Positions 23,507 to 33,013 of a DNA stretch of 64,000 nt are shown here, piece by piece. Position 1 is the stretch's first letter. Each line of letters begins with the position of its first letter. The translations under genes were made by a program, and so were the position numbers. This stretch comes from Acidobacteriaceae bacterium (GTDB lineage Bacteria > Acidobacteriota > Terriglobia > Terriglobales > Acidobacteriaceae), in the NCBI GenBank assembly GCA_003134995.1, contig PLDC01000011.1:162105-226104 (forward strand). Direction: 5' to 3'. The notes under the pieces are model-generated. The model was not told the DNA's origin and ran no database searches. It saw only the letters and a list, made by a program, of their open reading frames with translations.

Positions 23507-24274
23507 TTAGCGGCTGGCTAGGCCGCCGGTGGTTTCGCCGCCGTCCAGGGTGTAGACGTGGCCGGTGGCGTAGGCCGCGTCGTCGGAGGCGAGGAAGGCG
23601 AACAGGGCTGCTATTTCTTCGGGCTTGGCGTGGCGGCCTAGCGGGATCTTTCGGTTTACTTCTTCTAACATCGCGTCGGTGTATTCGGCTCGCTGCATGG
23701 GAGTTAGTACATAGCCGGGAGCTATAGCGCAGACACGGACTTTGGGGGCTAGTTCGAGGGCCATGGATTTGGTCAGCTCGATTACTCCGGCTTTCGTCGC
23801 GTTGTAATCGGCGTAGTGGGGATAGCCCATGATGCCGTTGGTGGAGGCGGTTTGGAGAATGACTCCGGCGCCGCGCTCGGCGGTGTAGTTCTCGACCATG
23901 TGGCGGGCGGCGGTTTGAGCTACGTGGAAGACTCCGGTGAGGTTGACGGCGATTATTTTGTCCCAGTCTTCGGGAGTGATGTCGAGGAAGTTGTGGCGGA
24001 TGCTGATGCCGGCGTTGTTGATCAGGACATCGACTGCTCCCATGGCGCGGATGGCTTGGGCGAAGGCGGCTTCGACCTGAGGGCGGTTGGTTACGTCGGC
24101 GAGTATAGCTTCGGAGATTTTTGGGAACTGGTGGCGGGTTGCGTCGCAGGCTTTTGCGTCGCGGTCGAGGATGCAGACTTGGGAGCCTTCGTCCAGGAAT
24201 CTGACGGCTGTGGCTGCGCCTATGCCGCTGGCGCCTCCGGTGATCAGGACTCGTTTGTGCTTCAGACCTTGCAT
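23507..24274 (-). CDS. SDR-family oxidoreductase
   Basis: A classical short-chain dehydrogenase/reductase (255 residues) using NAD(P)H. Motifs: TGGASGIGAAT for cofactor binding, NNAGIS, catalytic serine in LQTASTNG, and the YNATK catalytic Tyr/Lys pair. An acidic residue after the second strand (CILDRDAK) suggests NAD preference. The C-terminal ASDDAAYATGHVYTLDGGET is standard. The substrate is not evident. It is divergent from the MFS transporter gene 70 bp away, so the two may share a function or regulator. Confidence 0.9.
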   Translation of the reverse strand: MQGLKHKRVLITGGASGIGAATAVRFLDEGSQVCILDRDAKACDATRHQFPKISEAILADVTNRPQVEAAFAQAIRAMGAVDVLINNAGISIRHNFLDITPEDWDKIIAVNLTGVFHVAQTAARHMVENYTAERGAGVILQTASTNGIMGYPHYADYNATKAGVIELTKSMALELAPKVRVCAIAPGYVLTPMQRAEYTDAMLEEVNRKIPLGRHAKPEEIAALFAFLASDDAAYATGHVYTLDGGETTGGLASR

Positions 24275-24344
24275 GCGGTTCTCAACTCCTGCGACGCGAT
24301 GATCAGATCGGACACAACGAAGCTCCTGAATTACTGAATTCTAT

Positions 24345-25616
24345 TTGATCGAATCTCATCTTAATCTTGTGACTGAGATAAGTGTAGACAGTCGTGTTCA
24401 TAACGATCCGCCGGAGAAGGGCGATTCGAGAGCGCGCGAGGCGGCGGAGATACGGCCGGCCCACGTTTGGCTGATGGCCTTTAGCGTGGGCGCGATTGTC
24501 GCGAACATTTATTACATCCAGCCACTGCTATCGACGATTGCGACGGCGTTTCGCATTTCGGTGCCGCAGGTGGGAATTGTTGCGATGCTGACGCAGTTCG
24601 GCGCGGCGTTGGGAATGCTATTTTTTGTTCCGCTGGGCGACACGAAGGAGCGACGCCGGCTGATTGTTAGCCTGCTGCTGGCGGAGAGCCTGTGCCTGGC
24701 GCTGATGGCGAGCGCGCAGAATTTTGTGTGGCTGGCGCTGGCCAGCTTTGGCATAGGGATTACGACGGCTACGGTGCATGTGATTGTGCCTTTCGCGACC
24801 CACCTCGCGTCTGCGGCGCGGCGGGGAGCGACGGTGGGCGCGATCCTTGGCGGATTATTGTTAGGGATCCTGCTGGCGCGAACCTTCAGCGGACTTTTGG
24901 GCGCGTGGGTGGGATGGCGCGCGATTTATTGGCTGGCTTCGGCGCTGATGCTGTTGCTTGCGGTGTTGATCCGCACAGGTTTGCCGGTGAGCAAGCCGGA
25001 ACTCAAACTCTCGTGGCCGAGTTTGATGCGTTCGACGGTGGTGCTGATCCGGAATGAGCCGGTGCTCAGAGAGGCGGCTACGTTGGGCGCGATATTTTTT
25101 TGTGCGTTCAATGCGTTCTGGACGACGTTGGTGTTTTTTCTGGAGACTCCGCCGTATCACTATGGAAGCGCAGTGGCGGGACTGTTCGGGCTGGTGGGGG
25201 CTGTGGGCGCGGTTTTCGCACCTTTTATCGGACGCATGGCGGATCGTTATGGGGCGAGGCGGAATATTCTTATCTCGCTGATTGTGACGCTTTTTTCTTT
25301 TGTTGTTCTTTATTTTGTTGGAAAGCACATGAGCGGGCTGATTGCGGGCGTGGCGTTGCTCGATATCGGCGTGCAGAGCGGGCATGTATCGAATCAGACA
25401 CGAATCTATGGCCTGCAGCCTGAGGCTCGAAGCCGCATGAACATGGTTTACATGGTTTGCTATTTCAGTGCGGGAGCCGTGGGATCGTATGCCGGGTCGG
25501 TGCTATGGCATCGTTTTGGGTGGGCCGGAGTTTGCGGACTGGGATGCGTGCTTTTATTGGTTGGATGCGGCGTGTATTTTTTGTCGGGGTGGAAGGATGG
25601 GGCCCCGGAGCCTTGA
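24345..25616 (+). CDS. MFS transporter
   Basis: A major facilitator superfamily carrier with about 12 membrane segments (423 residues). Visible are a cytoplasmic N-terminus of about 40 residues, the loop 2-3 motif PLGDTKERRRLIVS, and its counterpart in the second half, GRMADRYGARRNILIS. The family branch (drug or metabolite export) cannot be told. The TTG at 24345 is the longest start; a GTG at 24369 is an alternative. Neither has a clear ribosome-binding site. It is divergent from the SDR gene. Confidence 0.87.
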   Translation: MIESHLNLVTEISVDSRVHNDPPEKGDSRAREAAEIRPAHVWLMAFSVGAIVANIYYIQPLLSTIATAFRISVPQVGIVAMLTQFGAALGMLFFVPLGDTKERRRLIVSLLLAESLCLALMASAQNFVWLALASFGIGITTATVHVIVPFATHLASAARRGATVGAILGGLLLGILLARTFSGLLGAWVGWRAIYWLASALMLLLAVLIRTGLPVSKPELKLSWPSLMRSTVVLIRNEPVLREAATLGAIFFCAFNAFWTTLVFFLETPPYHYGSAVAGLFGLVGAVGAVFAPFIGRMADRYGARRNILISLIVTLFSFVVLYFVGKHMSGLIAGVALLDIGVQSGHVSNQTRIYGLQPEARSRMNMVYMVCYFSAGAVGSYAGSVLWHRFGWAGVCGLGCVLLLVGCGVYFLSGWKDGAPEP

Positions 25617-25683
25617 GCCGGGATCGTGACGATTGCTGTTCGATGGGTGCGGAGCTCTGAGCAGCATGGGTGGCGGCGCAGGC

Positions 25684-25751
25684 GGACAGCGGGTTCCTCG
25701 TCGCTTCGCTCCTCGGAATGACAAGCCGGAATGACAAGCCGGAATGACAAG
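25684..25751. repeat. Dispersed repeat with three 13-bp tandem copies
   Basis: A GTTCCTCGTCGCTTCGCTCC core is followed by three tandem units of GGAATGACAAGCC at 25715, 25728 and 25741. The tail end of the dispersed repeat has thus been multiplied. It lies between two convergent genes. Confidence 0.8.
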
Positions 25752-25783
25752 ACTGATTAACCGGCGCCCTTCAAGACAAAATC

Positions 25784-26971
25784 CTAGATGGGTTTGCCGC
25801 GGAAGAAATAGATTAGTTCGATGATCAGGATTATCACGACCATTAATTCCAGGACGAAGGCTCGGCTTTGGTTGAATTCGTCGACCATGAAGCGGTAGAG
25901 CTCTTCAGAGGTTTGCAGTTTTTGTTGGACGAGGTCTTTGTAGTCGGGGACACCGACTTTTTGCGCGGCTAGCTTATAGAGGCGGGCGGAGAACATGTCG
26001 CTGAGGAATTTGATGGCGTTGTCGGCGCGCTCGGTGAGTTCGCTTACGTCGAGCAGGACGGTGTGAAGTTTTGAGGCGGCGCGGGCGGTGCGCCAGCGGA
26101 ACCAGAAGCCGTGGCCTCCGCGATCGAGGAAGTCATAGACGCCTTCGAGTTGTATGGTTAGGAGTTCGTCGTAGTGGCGGAACTCTAAGAGCTGCGAGTT
26201 GGCGTACTGCAGGAGCTGGATGGCGGTCTCGGCGCCAAGGGGAGTGTCGTAGATGAAGGCGGCGTTCCATCCGATGACGGCGAGGTCGTTAGGGTAGTAC
26301 GAGATGCGGGATTGAAGGATCTCCTGACGCTCGCCGTCGGAGAGCGGCTGATTTTCTCCGCGCACTACTTGCGAGATTACGTCGCCGCGAGATGCTAATA
26401 GATCGGTGGCTGAGGGCGAGCCGGCAATCTCACGCAGGTGGAAGATGAAATAGTCTTCCTTCAGCCACTCTGCGGTGTAAGGCTTGACCAGGGCTGGAGC
26501 GGCTCGCTCTAGTTTTTCTTTGACGATGCGGGTGGCGAGGCTTTCGAAGTTGGTGTCCCAAACCCAGCGGCTAGAGAGTTGGACCAGCTTGTCCCAGTCG
26601 CCGGAGAACGGGAGCTCGAAGATCACGCTGACTACGCCGTAATCGAAATACCTGATGTCGCCTTGGAGTCGCTCGCCACTTTCAAGAATCAGCGGCTCGA
26701 GGGCTTCTTCGACTGGCGGGCGCTGGTAGCGGACGTAGCCGGGAGCGAGATGCCGGAAGCTGGCGTCGGCGGTGCGGGCGCCGAAAATTTGGCGGAGTTG
26801 GTCGAGGCGAATTTCTTCGCAGACGTCGAACTGGATCAGGACCAGGACTGAGCCGCAGAGTGGCGCGTCCTGGGTCTTGACTGCTACCAGGGTGGGCAGG
26901 GCTTCGGCGGGGACCTTGCCCATTGCTGGCTGCGGCGATGGCTCCAGAAGCGTGTTCTTTTCAGTTTCCAT
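25784..26971 (-). CDS. RMD1/DUF155 family protein
   Basis: A 395-residue protein with the DUF155 domain known from yeast Rmd1/Sif2 and widespread bacterial homologues of unclear function. Typical blocks are FDYGVVSVIFELPFSGDW, KEDYFIFHL, YYPNDLAVIGWNAAFIYDT, and the C-terminal helical ELTERADNAIKFLSDMFSAR. The last 25 residues form a membrane anchor (LELMVVIILIIELIYFF), as in other members. It stands alone. Function unknown. Confidence 0.85.
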   Translation of the reverse strand: METEKNTLLEPSPQPAMGKVPAEALPTLVAVKTQDAPLCGSVLVLIQFDVCEEIRLDQLRQIFGARTADASFRHLAPGYVRYQRPPVEEALEPLILESGERLQGDIRYFDYGVVSVIFELPFSGDWDKLVQLSSRWVWDTNFESLATRIVKEKLERAAPALVKPYTAEWLKEDYFIFHLREIAGSPSATDLLASRGDVISQVVRGENQPLSDGERQEILQSRISYYPNDLAVIGWNAAFIYDTPLGAETAIQLLQYANSQLLEFRHYDELLTIQLEGVYDFLDRGGHGFWFRWRTARAASKLHTVLLDVSELTERADNAIKFLSDMFSARLYKLAAQKVGVPDYKDLVQQKLQTSEELYRFMVDEFNQSRAFVLELMVVIILIIELIYFFRGKPI

Positions 26972-27205
26972 AACGTTCAGTTTCGATCACGTTTATTTCG
27001 ATCAGTGCGGAGGCGCTATGTGCTGCGATGAAACGAAAATGCCCCGCGCTTACAAGGCTTAAGCGCTGTGCGTTCATTCTCTACTATTGTCCCAGAAAAT
27101 TGTAAGGATGGGCAGGAGGCTGGTAAGTAATTGATTTGCAATGGTTTGTCTGGATATCGACACAAAGGGAATTAACGGGCATCCGGGGGAGGGGAATGAT
27201 AATAT

Positions 27206-27222
27206 GTGTACATTGAGTACAC
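27206..27222. promoter_or_regulatory. Palindromic operator of the Phd-PIN module
   Basis: A perfect inverted repeat, GTGTAC-ATTGA-GTACAC, ends 4 bp before the antitoxin ATG at 27227. A -10-like GATAAT lies at 27198-27203. This is the place expected for autorepression by the antitoxin. Confidence 0.65.
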
Positions 27223-27226
27223 AATT

Positions 27227-27520
27227 ATGAGTACGGTTAGAATTGGCATCCGTGAATTCCGCGAAAAACTAGCGGGCTATCTTGAGTCCGATCAGCCCTT
27301 GGCGATCACTCGTCATGGTGAAACGCTCGGCTTTTATATTCCTGCGCAGAAGCGCAGCCGGACTGCGGAGCTGGACGCCATGCGCGCCGCCGCTAAAGAT
27401 CTGGATGAGATGATCGCGTCGTGGGGAGCAAAGGAAGAGGAACTGATGGAGGAGTACAGACGGATACGCCGGTCTGCCCGCGAGAAAAAGCGAAATGCCA
27501 AGCAAAGCGCTGGTGGTTGA
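27227..27520 (+). CDS. Phd/YefM-type antitoxin
   Basis: A 97-residue antitoxin. The N-terminal Phd fold is seen in RIGIREFREKLAGYLESDQP and LAITRHGETLGFYIP, the DNA-binding and dimer part. The C-terminal half is a charged helix (KEEELMEEYRRIRRSAREKK) that should wrap the toxin. I chose the ATG at 27227; a GTG at 27206 would put the start inside the palindromic operator. The next gene, a PIN-domain toxin, overlaps by 26 bp, typical of a coupled toxin-antitoxin pair. Confidence 0.82.
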   Translation: MSTVRIGIREFREKLAGYLESDQPLAITRHGETLGFYIPAQKRSRTAELDAMRAAAKDLDEMIASWGAKEEELMEEYRRIRRSAREKKRNAKQSAGG

Positions 27521-27917
27521 CGCCAACATCCTCGTGCGTGCCGTTCTCGGGAAGCGCGCACGCGAAGTGATCGAGACGCACGCGGAAGACGTTTTGTTCT
27601 TTGTTCCCGAATCCGCATTCGCCGAAGCCGAAGAGCACTTGACGGCTCTTGTGGTCAAGCACGGGGGCGATCCCGAGAAAGCGCTCATCCTTTTGCGATC
27701 TCTGGGCCGTTTGGTGGAATTGATTGGCGACGAGGTGTATGGCGAGTTCGAAAAAGAAGCGCGAGAACGGCTGGCGCGGCGGGACCCAGAAGATTGGCCC
27801 ATACTAGCCTGTGCGCTCGCGCTTCGGTGTCCTATCTGGACAGAAGACACCGATTTCTTCGGCTGCGGTGTAGCCACATGGACTTCCGACCGGCTGCGCA
27901 TGTTCCTGCGCGATTGA
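27495..27917 (+). CDS. PIN-domain ribonuclease toxin
   Basis: A 140-residue PIN-like toxin, probably a metal-dependent RNase acting on tRNA or other RNA. The acidic residues expected in the active site are seen in VVDANILV (first Asp), PESAFAEAEEH (Glu), and the later DPEDWPILACAL and WTEDTDFF (Asp cluster). The gene starts inside the antitoxin gene with ATG at 27495. A pairing with Phd rather than a VapB-type antitoxin is common. The specific target is unknown. Confidence 0.82.
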   Translation: MPSKALVVDANILVRAVLGKRAREVIETHAEDVLFFVPESAFAEAEEHLTALVVKHGGDPEKALILLRSLGRLVELIGDEVYGEFEKEARERLARRDPEDWPILACALALRCPIWTEDTDFFGCGVATWTSDRLRMFLRD

Positions 27918-27935
27918 ACCGCGACTAATCTGTAA

Positions 27936-30900
27936 TTATTTTCTCCTAGAAAGTCCCCATAATAGCGCCCCGCCCGCTGCGATGGCCGCTAATCCCAAGC
28001 CCGCGCGCTTCATGGACTGGAAGACTTCGGCTTCGCGCTGGCTGGTGCGGGCTGACTCGGGGTGTGGGCGAGAGTCTGGCACGGCTTCGCCGTTCAGTGC
28101 TATCTGAAGTACTTCGGCGAGGTGCAGGGCGTGGCGCGGCGAACATTGGGCGATTTGTTCGCGGCAACTGAAGCCGTCGGCGATGATGAGCCAGTCTGGC
28201 GGTGCTTGGCGAACTGCGGGGAGGAGTTCTAATTCTCCGATGGCGATCGAGATGTCGTACTTGTCGCGTTCGAAGCCGAAGGAGCCGGCCATGCCGCAGC
28301 AGCCGGGTGCGGGGCTTTGGAAGTCCACGCCTAAGCGGCGCAGGACCGCCTCTTCGGCTGTCATCTTCATTAGCGATTTGTGATGGCAGTGGCCGTGGAG
28401 GAGTGCTTTGCGGTTGAGTTGGGGCAGCGGAAGATTCTTTGCTTTGGTTTCAAGGAATTCGCTTAGCAGGAACGTCTGGCGCGAGAGAGCTTGCGCGCGT
28501 TCATCGTGCGGAAAAAGATTTACTAGCTCGTCACGGAAGACGGCTACGCAACTGGGTTCGAGTCCGACTATCGGAATACCGGCTTCGATTTCGGGCGAGA
28601 GTTCGTCGAGGATCTGAAGCAGAAGAGATTGCGCGCGGTCCAGCATGCCGTGGTCGTAGAGCGGGCGTCCGCAGCAGAGATTGGCTTTAGGCACGATGAC
28701 ACGGAAGCCTGCGGCTTCGAGGACTTCGACGGTGGCTTTGGCCGTGTTGGGATGGAAATAATTGTTGAAGGTGTCGGGCCAGAGAAGAACGCAAGGCGCA
28801 GCCCCTGAAGGGGCGGTCGATTGCGAAGAGCCTGCGGTATCGCTAAAGCGATACCCTGATACGAACCTTCTTGCTCGCGTGCGTTCAAACCACGCTTTGA
28901 AAGTTTCTGGAGCGAAGGCTGGTATGGAGCGCTGCTGCGGGATTCCGGCGACGAGCTTGGAGAGGTCGCGCAGGAATGGGAGTTGCGTCGTTAGGTTAAT
29001 CAGGCCGGGCGCGTGCGCTGCTACGCGCGCCCACAGATCGATGTTGCCGAAGGCATAGGCGCTGAGCGGGCGAACGCGACCTTCGTAGTAGTGGGAAAGA
29101 AATTCGGATTTATAGGTGGCTACGTCGACGCCGACGGGGCAATCGCTTTTGCATCCTTTGCAGGCGAGGCAGAGGTCAAGCGAGTTTTTTACTTCTTCGC
29201 TGCGCCATCCGTCGCGGATCATTTCATCGCTTCGACCTTCACCTTGGGTCATCTCCCAGAGCAGGTGGGCGCGGCCGCGCGTCGAGTGTTCTTCTTCGTG
29301 CGTGACGCGCCAACTGGGGCACATCACGCCGCCTTCTTCGCGTCGGCACTTACCGACGCCGACGCAACGCAGCGTCGCCTGCGCCAGGCTGCCGTGATCG
29401 TCGGTGAATTGAAAATTAGTTTTCGGTTCCCACGGAGAATACGTTGCGCCGAGGCGGAGATTTTCATCGAGCTTGTAGGGCGGCTTTCCCGGTAAACCAA
29501 TCAGCTTGCCGGGATTCATCTTCCATTCGGGATCCCATACGGACTTGAACTCACGGAAAGCCTGAATGAGTTCAGGGCCAAACATTTTCGGAAGCAACTC
29601 TGCGCGCGCCTGACCGTCGCCGTGCTCACCCGAGATGGAGCCGCCATAGCTGACTACGAGGTCGGCGGCCTCTTCCATAAACTTGCGGAATTTCGCGATG
29701 CCGTCTTTCGATTGCAGATCGAAGTTGATGCGAGTGTGCACGCAGCCGTGGCCGAAGTGCCCGTAGAGCGAGCCCTTGTAGCCGTAGGCGGCAAACATTT
29801 TGCGCAAGTCGCGCAGGTAGCCGCCGAGTTTTTCGGGAGCGACGGCGGCGTCTTCCCAGCCTTCCCAGTTGAGCGGCTCGCCGGGCACGTGCGAAGTGGC
29901 GCCCAGAGCCGATTCCCGGACTTCCCAAACGCGCTTGGCGTGCTGCTTGTTGGTGTAGAGACGCATGTTGGGAGGATTCGCACTGAGGCTTAGCGACTGC
30001 ATCAGAGCGCGAGCTTGCGACTCGGCTTCCGGCGCTGTGTCAGCGCCGAACTCGACCATGAGCCATCCGGCGCCTTCGGGCAAGAGCACGAGACCTTCGG
30101 AGTTGATACCTTTTGCCCGCGTGTAGCCGACGAGAAGATCGTCGAAACCTTCGAGGCCGATGGGCTTGTGCTCCATGACTTCGGGAACGTGGTCGGCGCA
30201 CTGATAGATGTCGGGATAGCCGACGACCAGGAGCACGCGCTCGGGTGGGCTTTCGACAAGGCGGACTGTGGCTTCGAGAATGGTGACGCACGTACCTTCA
30301 GAGCCGACCAGCGCTCGGGCGACGTTGAATCCATTCTCAGGCAAGAGGTGGTTCAGGTTGTAGCCGGAGACGCGGCGCGGAATTTTGGGAAAGCGCTGGC
30401 GGACTTGATCGCCGTAGGCGGCTGCGATGGATTTCAGTTTTGTGTAGATTTCGGCGCGGCGTCCGCCGGCTGCGCAGATGTTTTCAAGTTCGGCGCTCGA
30501 CGTGGCGCCTACTTTCATGCGGACGCCATCGTAGGTGAGGACTTCGAGCGCCTCGATGTTGTCATCAGTTTTGCCAGCCATTACGGAATGAACGCCGCAG
30601 GAGTTGTTACCGATCATGCCGCCGAGAGTACAGCGATCGTGCGTGGCGGGATCGGGCGCGAAGGTGAGGTGGTGTTTTTCGGCGGCGGCGCGCAAGGTGT
30701 CGAGCACGACTCCAGGTTGCACGCGGGCGATGCGGCGGGCAGGATCGATTTCGAGAATCCTCGCCATGTATCTGGAAAAGTCGAGGATGACAGCGACGTT
30801 GCAACATTGGCCGGCGAGCGAGGTGCCGCCGCCGCGGCAGAGAAGCGGCGCTCCGAATTCGCGGCAGAGCGCGACCGTGGCCATGACATCTTCGGCGTCG

Positions 30901-31109
30901 CGCGGAAATACCACGCCGATCGGGACTTGGCGGTAGTTGCTGCCGTCGGTCGAGTAGAGTGCGCGCGTGCTGCGGTCGAAGCGGACATTTTCTCGAGAGC
31001 CGTATCGAGAGCGGTCGCGGAGCTTCGCACGCAAAGCCTCGGCCAGTCCGGCGGAATTTACTTGAGCGGACTTCGAGGCTTGCGCAAGTTCGGTGAAGGG
31101 ATTGGGCAT
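27936..31109 (-). CDS. FAD-linked oxidase fused to Fe-S/CCG domains (D-lactate/2-hydroxyacid dehydrogenase type)
   Basis: A 1057-residue fusion like YdiJ and D-2-hydroxyacid or D-lactate dehydrogenases. N-terminal FAD domain: PLLCRGGGTSLAGQCCNVAV and GGMIGNNSCGVHSVMAGKT. Then the FAD-oxidase C domain (YGHFGHGCVHTRINFD, GEHGDG), a ferredoxin-like part (CVGVGKCR; CLACKGCKSDCPVGVD), and two CCG domains (NLCCGRPLYDHG; PGCCGMAGSFG). It likely passes electrons to the quinone pool. Odd points: an in-frame repeat-derived stretch (SDTAGSSQSTAPSGAAP) just before the first CCG domain, and a C-terminal hydrophobic segment (GLGLAAIAAGGALLWGL) that could anchor it to the membrane. Confidence 0.88.
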   Translation of the reverse strand: MPNPFTELAQASKSAQVNSAGLAEALRAKLRDRSRYGSRENVRFDRSTRALYSTDGSNYRQVPIGVVFPRDAEDVMATVALCREFGAPLLCRGGGTSLAGQCCNVAVILDFSRYMARILEIDPARRIARVQPGVVLDTLRAAAEKHHLTFAPDPATHDRCTLGGMIGNNSCGVHSVMAGKTDDNIEALEVLTYDGVRMKVGATSSAELENICAAGGRRAEIYTKLKSIAAAYGDQVRQRFPKIPRRVSGYNLNHLLPENGFNVARALVGSEGTCVTILEATVRLVESPPERVLLVVGYPDIYQCADHVPEVMEHKPIGLEGFDDLLVGYTRAKGINSEGLVLLPEGAGWLMVEFGADTAPEAESQARALMQSLSLSANPPNMRLYTNKQHAKRVWEVRESALGATSHVPGEPLNWEGWEDAAVAPEKLGGYLRDLRKMFAAYGYKGSLYGHFGHGCVHTRINFDLQSKDGIAKFRKFMEEAADLVVSYGGSISGEHGDGQARAELLPKMFGPELIQAFREFKSVWDPEWKMNPGKLIGLPGKPPYKLDENLRLGATYSPWEPKTNFQFTDDHGSLAQATLRCVGVGKCRREEGGVMCPSWRVTHEEEHSTRGRAHLLWEMTQGEGRSDEMIRDGWRSEEVKNSLDLCLACKGCKSDCPVGVDVATYKSEFLSHYYEGRVRPLSAYAFGNIDLWARVAAHAPGLINLTTQLPFLRDLSKLVAGIPQQRSIPAFAPETFKAWFERTRARRFVSGYRFSDTAGSSQSTAPSGAAPCVLLWPDTFNNYFHPNTAKATVEVLEAAGFRVIVPKANLCCGRPLYDHGMLDRAQSLLLQILDELSPEIEAGIPIVGLEPSCVAVFRDELVNLFPHDERAQALSRQTFLLSEFLETKAKNLPLPQLNRKALLHGHCHHKSLMKMTAEEAVLRRLGVDFQSPAPGCCGMAGSFGFERDKYDISIAIGELELLPAVRQAPPDWLIIADGFSCREQIAQCSPRHALHLAEVLQIALNGEAVPDSRPHPESARTSQREAEVFQSMKRAGLGLAAIAAGGALLWGLSRRK
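28801..28855. repeat. Palindromic repeats inside the FAD/Fe-S dehydrogenase gene
   Basis: GCCCC-TGAA-GGGGC (28801-28814) and GGTATCGCT-AA-AGCGATACC (28836-28855), joined by GGTCGATTGCGAAGAGCCTG-like DNA. The stretch is read in frame in the dehydrogenase and is absent from the conserved core of the family. Confidence 0.7.
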
Positions 31110-31128
31110 GCGGTGCAGCCTCGGAATT

Positions 31129-31806
31129 TCAATTCGAGGGCGAACTTGCCGCGTCAGCCTTCTTCACATTGGCGACCACGATCTGTGTCTTGCCGTTTTC
31201 CTCTTTGGCAGTGATGGTGACCATATTATTTTTGTCGTTGGAGATAATGGTGCACTGATCCGACTGGGTGCTCATCACCATCGCATTCGGAAACTTGGGC
31301 TTGTAGAAGCTGCAAACTTTGTCGGCCGAATCGGTGGTTTCAAAGTGCAGCGATACAGTGCGAACGCCGCCGAAGGAGGCTGAGGCCGAGCCTTCCTTCA
31401 TGGCCTGCGCCCCGGGATAGGGATCGACTCCCAGATCGTGAGCGGCCGCCTGCGGATCGTTGGAGGACTCGACGGTTCCGAAGGGAGTCTCCACTTTCAC
31501 GTTCTCGCCGTTCTGGCGAACGTGCGTGTGACGAGCGACGCGCCAGGCGAAGAATCCGAGCGAAGCTATGCCGAGAATTCCGACCAGGATGATGACACCG
31601 ACCACGATGAGAATGGCCTTGAGAGCGCCGCCTCCGCCCGAAGTTGGTGCTGGCGCGGAAGCGGAAGCAACTGGAGTCGCAGAGCGAGCAGGGGTCGCGG
31701 GTGTAACCGCCGGGGCCGGCGCCGAAGTGAGCACGGCTGCTCCGCATTTGCTACAGAACCGGGTTCCGGGATCGATGCTGGTACCGCACGAATTGCAGAA
31801 CGCCAT
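31129..31806 (-). CDS. Zinc-ribbon membrane protein of unknown function
   Basis: The N-terminus is a zinc ribbon (CNSCGTSIDPGTRFCSKCG). A proline/alanine-rich linker follows (about 27-57), then one membrane segment (LKAILIVVGVIILVGILGIA, about 62-90) and an extracytoplasmic domain of about 130 residues ending in TITAKEENGKTQIVVANV. This layout is common in acidobacterial genomes, but the role is unknown. It lies 19 bp downstream of the dehydrogenase start, on the same strand and upstream of it, so the two are likely co-transcribed. Confidence 0.78.
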   Translation of the reverse strand: MAFCNSCGTSIDPGTRFCSKCGAAVLTSAPAPAVTPATPARSATPVASASAPAPTSGGGGALKAILIVVGVIILVGILGIASLGFFAWRVARHTHVRQNGENVKVETPFGTVESSNDPQAAAHDLGVDPYPGAQAMKEGSASASFGGVRTVSLHFETTDSADKVCSFYKPKFPNAMVMSTQSDQCTIISNDKNNMVTITAKEENGKTQIVVANVKKADAASSPSN

Positions 31807-31926
31807 AGGTCACCTCGTTAGCACTTAAATATGTTCGCGCGAGTATAGCGCAGATTGAGCGGGAAACGGAGAGGGATTGCCAGCGCGAAGCGGGGAGCGA
31901 TGAAGGTTGCTTTGCCATACCGGCGC

Positions 31927-31946
31927 GGCGGGCGAAGACGCCCGCC
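31927..31946. repeat. Palindrome after the cox genes
   Basis: GGCGGGCG-AAGA-CGCCCGCC, an 8-bp perfect stem between coxD and the zinc-ribbon gene. It has no T-run. It may act as a terminator or be one of the dispersed GC-rich palindromes. Confidence 0.6.
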
Positions 31947-31974
31947 TGAAAGTTGCCGGAACGGCGGCGCTACT

Positions 31975-32280
31975 CTAGCTCCAGGGTCTGGTGGCGTAGT
32001 CGGTCATGGTTAGCCCGAGCAGCAGGAGCAGGAAGAAGAGAGCGGCGATGACGACGAGCTTGGTCAGTTTCTCGCTGGCGTGCCAGACATGCATGAAGAA
32101 GAGAGCGACCAGGGTGGCTTTGAGGGTGGCAATGCCGAGAGCGACGGCGGCGTTGAAGGAGCCGAGCTCGATGAAGGCGGCTTTATAAGTGATATAGGTG
32201 CAGATGAGGAGCGCGGCCCAGATGCTGAAATACATTTTCAGCGGCGATTTGGCGTGGGCGGAATTTGAATGTTCTGACAT
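31975..32280 (-). CDS. ctaF: Cytochrome c oxidase subunit IV (caa3 type)
   Basis: A small three-helix membrane protein (101 residues) of the prokaryotic subunit IV family. The first helix is MYFSIWAALLICTYITYKAA. Then a block KATLVALFFMHVWHASEKLT that is characteristic of CtaF/CoxD, then a C-terminal helix. It is the last gene of the act-sco-cox cluster and helps assemble the oxidase. Confidence 0.88.
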   Translation of the reverse strand: MSEHSNSAHAKSPLKMYFSIWAALLICTYITYKAAFIELGSFNAAVALGIATLKATLVALFFMHVWHASEKLTKLVVIAALFFLLLLLGLTMTDYATRPWS

Positions 32281-32302
32281 AAAGAGCCTCAGAGATAAAA
32301 CG

Positions 32303-33002
<700 letters not shown>

Positions 33003-33013
<11 letters not shown>

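Noticed and set aside
30015..31214. 400-codon plus-strand open frame
   Set aside because: It mirrors the FAD-domain of the minus-strand dehydrogenase. High GC3 on one strand opens the opposite frame. No motif of its own.
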